Shown here: positions 60,521-64,000 of the stretch, in pieces
How positions within the stretch are numbered: the first letter of the stretch is position 1
How the letters are laid out: each line of letters starts with the position of its first letter
Assembly: GCA_035967665.1 (NCBI GenBank)
Contig: JAYWLB010000107.1
Span: forward strand, 1 to 64,000
Direction: 5' to 3'
DNA from: Arctic95D-9 sp035967665
GTDB taxonomy: Bacteria; Verrucomicrobiota; Verrucomicrobiia; Verrucomicrobiales; DEV007
DNA length: 64,000 bases
The notes under the pieces: generated by a model
Told to the model about the DNA's origin: nothing
Seen by the model: the letters and a program-made list of their open reading frames with translations, nothing else
Databases searched by the model: none
Made by a program: the position numbers and the translations under genes

Positions 60521-61960
60521 ATGCCGGAAAACTCCACCATTGAAGCTGCCGCCGCTGCGGAAGTTCCAGCTCAACCCGAAGTGACCTCGGCCTCGGAGGT
60601 GGACCTCCCCGTTCCCGATACGGAAACCGAGGCCATTTTAGACATCGCCTCAGCGGCCTGGAAGTCGCAGGATTTTTCGCAGCTTAAAACGGCGGTGGTG
60701 AACCTTCTCAGTTCCTATGAGTTCTGGATCGATATTGGACTGATTGTCCTCACCGTGATCATTGCCCGGATCATTTTCGGGATGTTCAACGCGGGCAGGA
60801 TCCCGACGATTCAGAAACTCTTTAACCGTATCCCCTCGAAACAGAAGCTGCGCCCTTTCCGGGTCAGCCTCGTTATCGTGACCTGGCTCACACTTCTCGT
60901 CGCCAATGTCAGCGGTCTTTCCTGCCCCTTTCTCCGAACCTACTCACTGATCCTAACATGGTTCTTTTTCATCAATCTTCCTTCGAAGTTCATTCACTGG
61001 AAGTCCTGGATGAGCATGGTCTCGACGATCCTCTTCGTCGCGGTCGTCCTTCATGTTCTCGGTCTCCTCGATGACACCGTCATCTTTCTCGACAAGCACT
61101 CACTCGACCTGGGAAGTGCCAGCATCAGTGCCCTCGATGTGATCAAGGGTATGGGAGTCTTTTTAATTCTCTTCTGGATTGCCGGAGTGGTTTCAAAAAT
61201 CATTTCCAACCGGATCAGCAATGTTCAGGATCTGGAACCGAACGTGAAGGTGCTCTTCACCAAAGGAATTCGAATCGGGCTTTTCATCCTTTCGGTTCTC
61301 ATCGCCATGGGAGTGATGGGATTGAAGATCACTACACTGACAGTCTTCGGCGGAGCCCTCGGACTCGGACTCGGATTCGGTCTCCAGAAAGTAATCTCCA
61401 ACCTCGTCAGCGGAATTATTCTGTTGCTGGACCGGTCGATCAAGCCCGGTGATGTCATCGAGATCGAGCAGACCTACGGCTGGATCAACTCGCTCAACCT
61501 GCGCTATGCCTCCGTGATCACGCGCGATAACAAGGAACACCTCATCCCGAACGAAGACCTCATCACCCTCCCGGTGATCAACTGGTCCTACAGCAGTAAG
61601 CTGGTCCGGATCCGGGCGCCCTTTGGCATCTCCTACGACTCCGATGTCCGGCTCGCGATGAAACTGGCAGAAGAGTGCGCAAACGGAACTGATCGCGTCG
61701 TCTCCAGCCCTGTTCCCCGGTGCAACCTGATGGGCTTCGGAGACAGCAGCGTGGACTTTGAGCTGCGCTTCTGGATTGAAGATCCGCATAACGGGATTGG
61801 CGCAGTGAGGAGCAATGTGCTACTCAAGGTCTGGGACGCGTTTCACGAACATGGAATCCAATTTCCATTCCCTCAGCGCGATGTTAACCTGCGCATCCTC
61901 GACAAAGAGATCCCGGCGTCTCTGACCGATCTTCAAAATCAACCTGACAAAGACACGTGA
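60521..61960 (+). CDS. MscS-family mechanosensitive ion channel
   Basis: A 479-residue membrane channel. An acidic N-terminal region of about 50 residues precedes about five transmembrane helices. The pore helix and beta-domain contain the family signature G-G-A-L-G-L-G-L-G-F-G-L-Q-K followed by S-G-I-I-L-L-L-D-R and P-G-D-V-I-E-I. The C-terminal domain has L-I-P-N-E-D-L-I and F-G-I-S-Y-D-S-D-V. It would release solutes on osmotic downshock. Its stop overlaps nadB by 4 nt. Such acidic N-terminal tails are not standard and may be regulatory. Confidence 0.92.
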   Translation: MPENSTIEAAAAAEVPAQPEVTSASEVDLPVPDTETEAILDIASAAWKSQDFSQLKTAVVNLLSSYEFWIDIGLIVLTVIIARIIFGMFNAGRIPTIQKLFNRIPSKQKLRPFRVSLVIVTWLTLLVANVSGLSCPFLRTYSLILTWFFFINLPSKFIHWKSWMSMVSTILFVAVVLHVLGLLDDTVIFLDKHSLDLGSASISALDVIKGMGVFLILFWIAGVVSKIISNRISNVQDLEPNVKVLFTKGIRIGLFILSVLIAMGVMGLKITTLTVFGGALGLGLGFGLQKVISNLVSGIILLLDRSIKPGDVIEIEQTYGWINSLNLRYASVITRDNKEHLIPNEDLITLPVINWSYSSKLVRIRAPFGISYDSDVRLAMKLAEECANGTDRVVSSPVPRCNLMGFGDSSVDFELRFWIEDPHNGIGAVRSNVLLKVWDAFHEHGIQFPFPQRDVNLRILDKEIPASLTDLQNQPDKDT

Positions 61961-63552
61961 AAAAATACGATTTCCTCGTTATCGGCAGTGGCATCTCCGG
62001 CCTGAGCTTTGCAATACGTGCCGCAAAGCACGGCAGCGTCGCAGTGGTAACGAAAAGAGATGCCGCGATGACGAATACCTCGTGGGCTCAAGGAGGAATC
62101 GCCTGTGTGCAAAGTGAAGAGGACTCTTTTGACCAGCACGTCGCCGACACACTCGACGCAGGTGCGGGACTTTGCCCCGAACCGGTTGTCCGGAAAATCG
62201 TAAGCGACGGGCCCGCAGCGATTCAGGAGCTCATCGACTGGGGGGTGGAGTTTGATCTCAAGAAAGCAGACGACGGGGATTTGGAACCGGCACTCGGACG
62301 CGAAGGCGGTCACACGCAACGCCGGGTCCTTCATCACAAAGACACCACGGGAAGAGAGATCGAAGACAAGCTTCTCGAAGAGGCCCGCGAAACCGAAGGA
62401 ATTGATCTTCTCGAACATCACTTCGCGATTGATCTGATCACGACAACAAAGCTCGGACTCGCATCCGAGAGCCGCTGTGTCGGCATTTACGCACTGAACG
62501 AATCTACAGGAGACGTTCTCACCCTGCGCTCCGACAGGGTGCTTCTCTGCACCGGCGGGGCGGGACGAGTCTACCTTTACACCACCAATCCGATGGTGGC
62601 TTCCGGAGACGGCGTAGCGATGGCATGGCGTGCCGGATGCGAAGTGGCGAACATGGAGTTTGTGCAGTTTCATCCCACCTGCCTTTACCATCACGAACTG
62701 AAATCATTTCTCATCACCGAGGCGATGCGCGGCGAAGGCGCTGAGCTGATCGACAAACACGGTCGTCATTTCATGAAGGAATACGACCCGCGCGGTTCGC
62801 TCGCCCCCAGGGACATTGTCGCAAGAGCGATTGACCGGGAAATCAAGAAAACAGGAGGCCCATGCGTTTTTCTCGATATCACCCACAAGCCGGCTGAGTT
62901 TATCAAAGACCGCTTTCCCAATATTTACGAAACCTGCCTCTCGGTCGATATCGACATCACGAAGCAACCCATCCCCGTGGTCCCCGCTGCGCACTATCAG
63001 TGCGGCGGTGTGAAAACAGACGTGAATGGAACGACTTCCCTGGAGGGGCTCTGGGCCGTGGGTGAAGTCGCCTGCACGGGACTGCACGGGGCAAACCGTC
63101 TCGCGAGCAACTCACTTCTAGAAGGCGTTGTCGTCTCGAAACTGGCACTCGAAAGCTGCCTCGAAACCTTTCCCGTAAACCATTCCAGCGAAGCGATCGA
63201 TCTCCCGGAATGGGAGTCGGGAGACGTCTCCGATGTCGATGAGCTCGTCGTGATCTATCACAACTGGGACGAAATCCGCCGACTCATGTGGGACTACGTT
63301 TCCATCGTGAGAACAACGAAACGCCTCCAGCGCGCTGCGACCCGGCTCCAGAATCTGCGCAACGAAGTGCAGGAGTTCTACTGGAATTTCAAAATCACCT
63401 CCGAGCTGCTCGAACTGCGAAACCTCGTTGATGTCGCCAGCCTCGTCGTCGAATCGGCAACGGGCCGGAAGGAGAGCAGAGGTCTTCACTACACTCTGGA
63501 TTACCCGGAAAAGGATGATGCGTGGAAACACGACACGGTTCTGAAGCGGTAG
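61957..63552 (+). CDS. nadB: L-aspartate oxidase
   Basis: A 531-residue flavoenzyme that oxidises L-aspartate to iminoaspartate in NAD synthesis. Start is GTG, overlapping the channel stop by GTGA. Features: FAD Rossmann G-S-G-I-S-G-L-S, N-T-S-W-A-Q-G-G-I-A, the catalytic-site E-G-G-H-T-Q-R-R-V-L-H, and G-E-V-A-C-T-G-L-H-G-A-N-R-L-A-S-N-S. Length and motifs favour NadB over SdhA. nadA and nadC are not adjacent, so the operon with panC and mscS is unusual; both cofactor genes draw on the aspartate pool. Confidence 0.95.
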   Translation: MKKYDFLVIGSGISGLSFAIRAAKHGSVAVVTKRDAAMTNTSWAQGGIACVQSEEDSFDQHVADTLDAGAGLCPEPVVRKIVSDGPAAIQELIDWGVEFDLKKADDGDLEPALGREGGHTQRRVLHHKDTTGREIEDKLLEEARETEGIDLLEHHFAIDLITTTKLGLASESRCVGIYALNESTGDVLTLRSDRVLLCTGGAGRVYLYTTNPMVASGDGVAMAWRAGCEVANMEFVQFHPTCLYHHELKSFLITEAMRGEGAELIDKHGRHFMKEYDPRGSLAPRDIVARAIDREIKKTGGPCVFLDITHKPAEFIKDRFPNIYETCLSVDIDITKQPIPVVPAAHYQCGGVKTDVNGTTSLEGLWAVGEVACTGLHGANRLASNSLLEGVVVSKLALESCLETFPVNHSSEAIDLPEWESGDVSDVDELVVIYHNWDEIRRLMWDYVSIVRTTKRLQRAATRLQNLRNEVQEFYWNFKITSELLELRNLVDVASLVVESATGRKESRGLHYTLDYPEKDDAWKHDTVLKR

Positions 63553-63752
63553 TATCGGCTTTTTTCCCCGGGCAACGGCTCAAGCGGACAGGGAGATATT
63601 CTCGAAAAATACGACCAAGTGAAAATTAGCAAAGCTATGTTAATTAAACATTTTTCTAGTATTTTTCACAAATACCGCCGATTATCTGATATACTGCCGT
63701 TCAATAGCGCAAAATTTGCAAACATTTGCACGCTTCAACCGTTATTATATCA

Positions 63753-64000
63753 GTGTTCCCCTCCCTTAACATCACTGCTGCCGCGATTGCCATAGCAGCG
63801 CTGTCGACCGGTTTCGCCTGTGAAAGCAAAGCGCAATTCGATGCTTCTGCGTCACCGGGGATTCAACACCATGTTGCCATGATTGGTGACAGCGGCCTTT
63901 CCGCCGATCCCCGCACCGCGATTCTTCCTCTCAACACCGGAGGTTCCGATCATTTGATTCCGGGAGCCCTTCCGGGGCTGAAACCTGAGAATTCACTTCC
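63753..64000 (+). CDS. Exported protein, 3' end outside the window
   Basis: A GTG at 63753 opens a frame that continues past the end. It encodes a signal peptide (N-I-T-A-A-A-I-A-I-A-A-L-S-T-G-F-A-C) with probable cleavage near C-E-S-K-A-Q, then a Gly/Pro/Asp-containing start of a mature domain (H-H-V-A-M-I-G-D-S-G-L-S-A-D-P). Too little is present for a family call. The 200 bp upstream are AT-rich and include the inverted repeat GTATTT/AAATAC near 63659-63675; a promoter there is likely. Confidence 0.6.
   Translation, partial: MFPSLNITAAAIAIAALSTGFACESKAQFDASASPGIQHHVAMIGDSGLSADPRTAILPLNTGGSDHLIPGALPGLKPENSL

Noticed and set aside
1..64000. CRISPR array
   Set aside because: No regularly spaced direct repeats with unique spacers; the repeats seen are palindromes in single or double copies.

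Overview
The window most likely comes from the chromosome of a Verrucomicrobiota bacterium (PVC superphylum) with moderately high GC. The evidence is gene content: a one-heme DUF1592-type protein followed by a Tat-exported DUF1552 protein, a secreted formylglycine-type sulfatase, a sialidase-like Asp-box protein, a ceramidase-like hydrolase, secreted FAD oxidoreductase and PQQ-propeller proteins with W-P-R-F-R-G-P-N motifs, DUF3127 and tandem-TM2 proteins, and an ECF sigma factor of the type common in this superphylum. No rRNA, tRNA, CRISPR array, integrase or intact transposase was seen.

Layout. 0.1-6 kb: an EamA transporter, a sulfatase and two secreted proteins of unknown role, all on the minus strand. 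6.4-6.6 kb: a 44-residue Lys-rich protein with its own terminator. 6.7-23.9 kb: an eleven-gene minus-strand island devoted to nucleic-acid recognition, modification and cleavage. Its core is a near-continuous operon: PD-(D/E)XK nuclease, SNF2 helicase, PHP-AAA (TrlF-type) ATPase, AlbA/Schlafen ATPase, type III-like Mod, type III-like Res, SAP protein. GIY-YIG/DUF4357, HEPN-like, NERD nuclease and PIN-like genes trail behind. This looks like an anti-phage DNA-modification system and is the main candidate for an undescribed system. A divergent EEP-fold hydrolase borders it.

25.3-32.5 kb: a tightly coupled operon that appears to handle amide or ureido nitrogen. It holds an Fn3-like membrane protein with an unresolved 5' end, a sodium:solute symporter, a 41-residue membrane peptide, an aspartate-carbamoyltransferase homologue with altered acceptor-site residues, asparagine synthetase B, an M20 amidohydrolase and an isochorismatase-family hydrolase. 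32.7-41.5 kb: glutathione peroxidase, ceramidase-like protein, metallopeptidase, RRM protein, DUF3127, TM2, DUF1499 and a Ski2-like DUF3516 helicase. 41.7-48.9 kb: a co-directional cluster of ECF sigma, membrane regulator, DUF1592, DUF1552 and sialidase-like genes, probably for regulated surface or extracellular degradation. 49-58 kb: a small hypothetical gene, a probable group II intron 3' remnant, lnt, a zincin, a LysR regulator divergent from a FAD oxidoreductase, and unknowns. 58.4-63.6 kb: an apparent operon of PQQ-propeller protein, panC, MscS channel and nadB. A secreted-protein gene runs off the right edge.

The intergenic regions carry a dispersed family of short palindromes (GTAGCACAGG...CCTGTG type), including a 66-bp unit present twice, 16 kb apart. 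All functional calls are by reading motifs; no database search was run.
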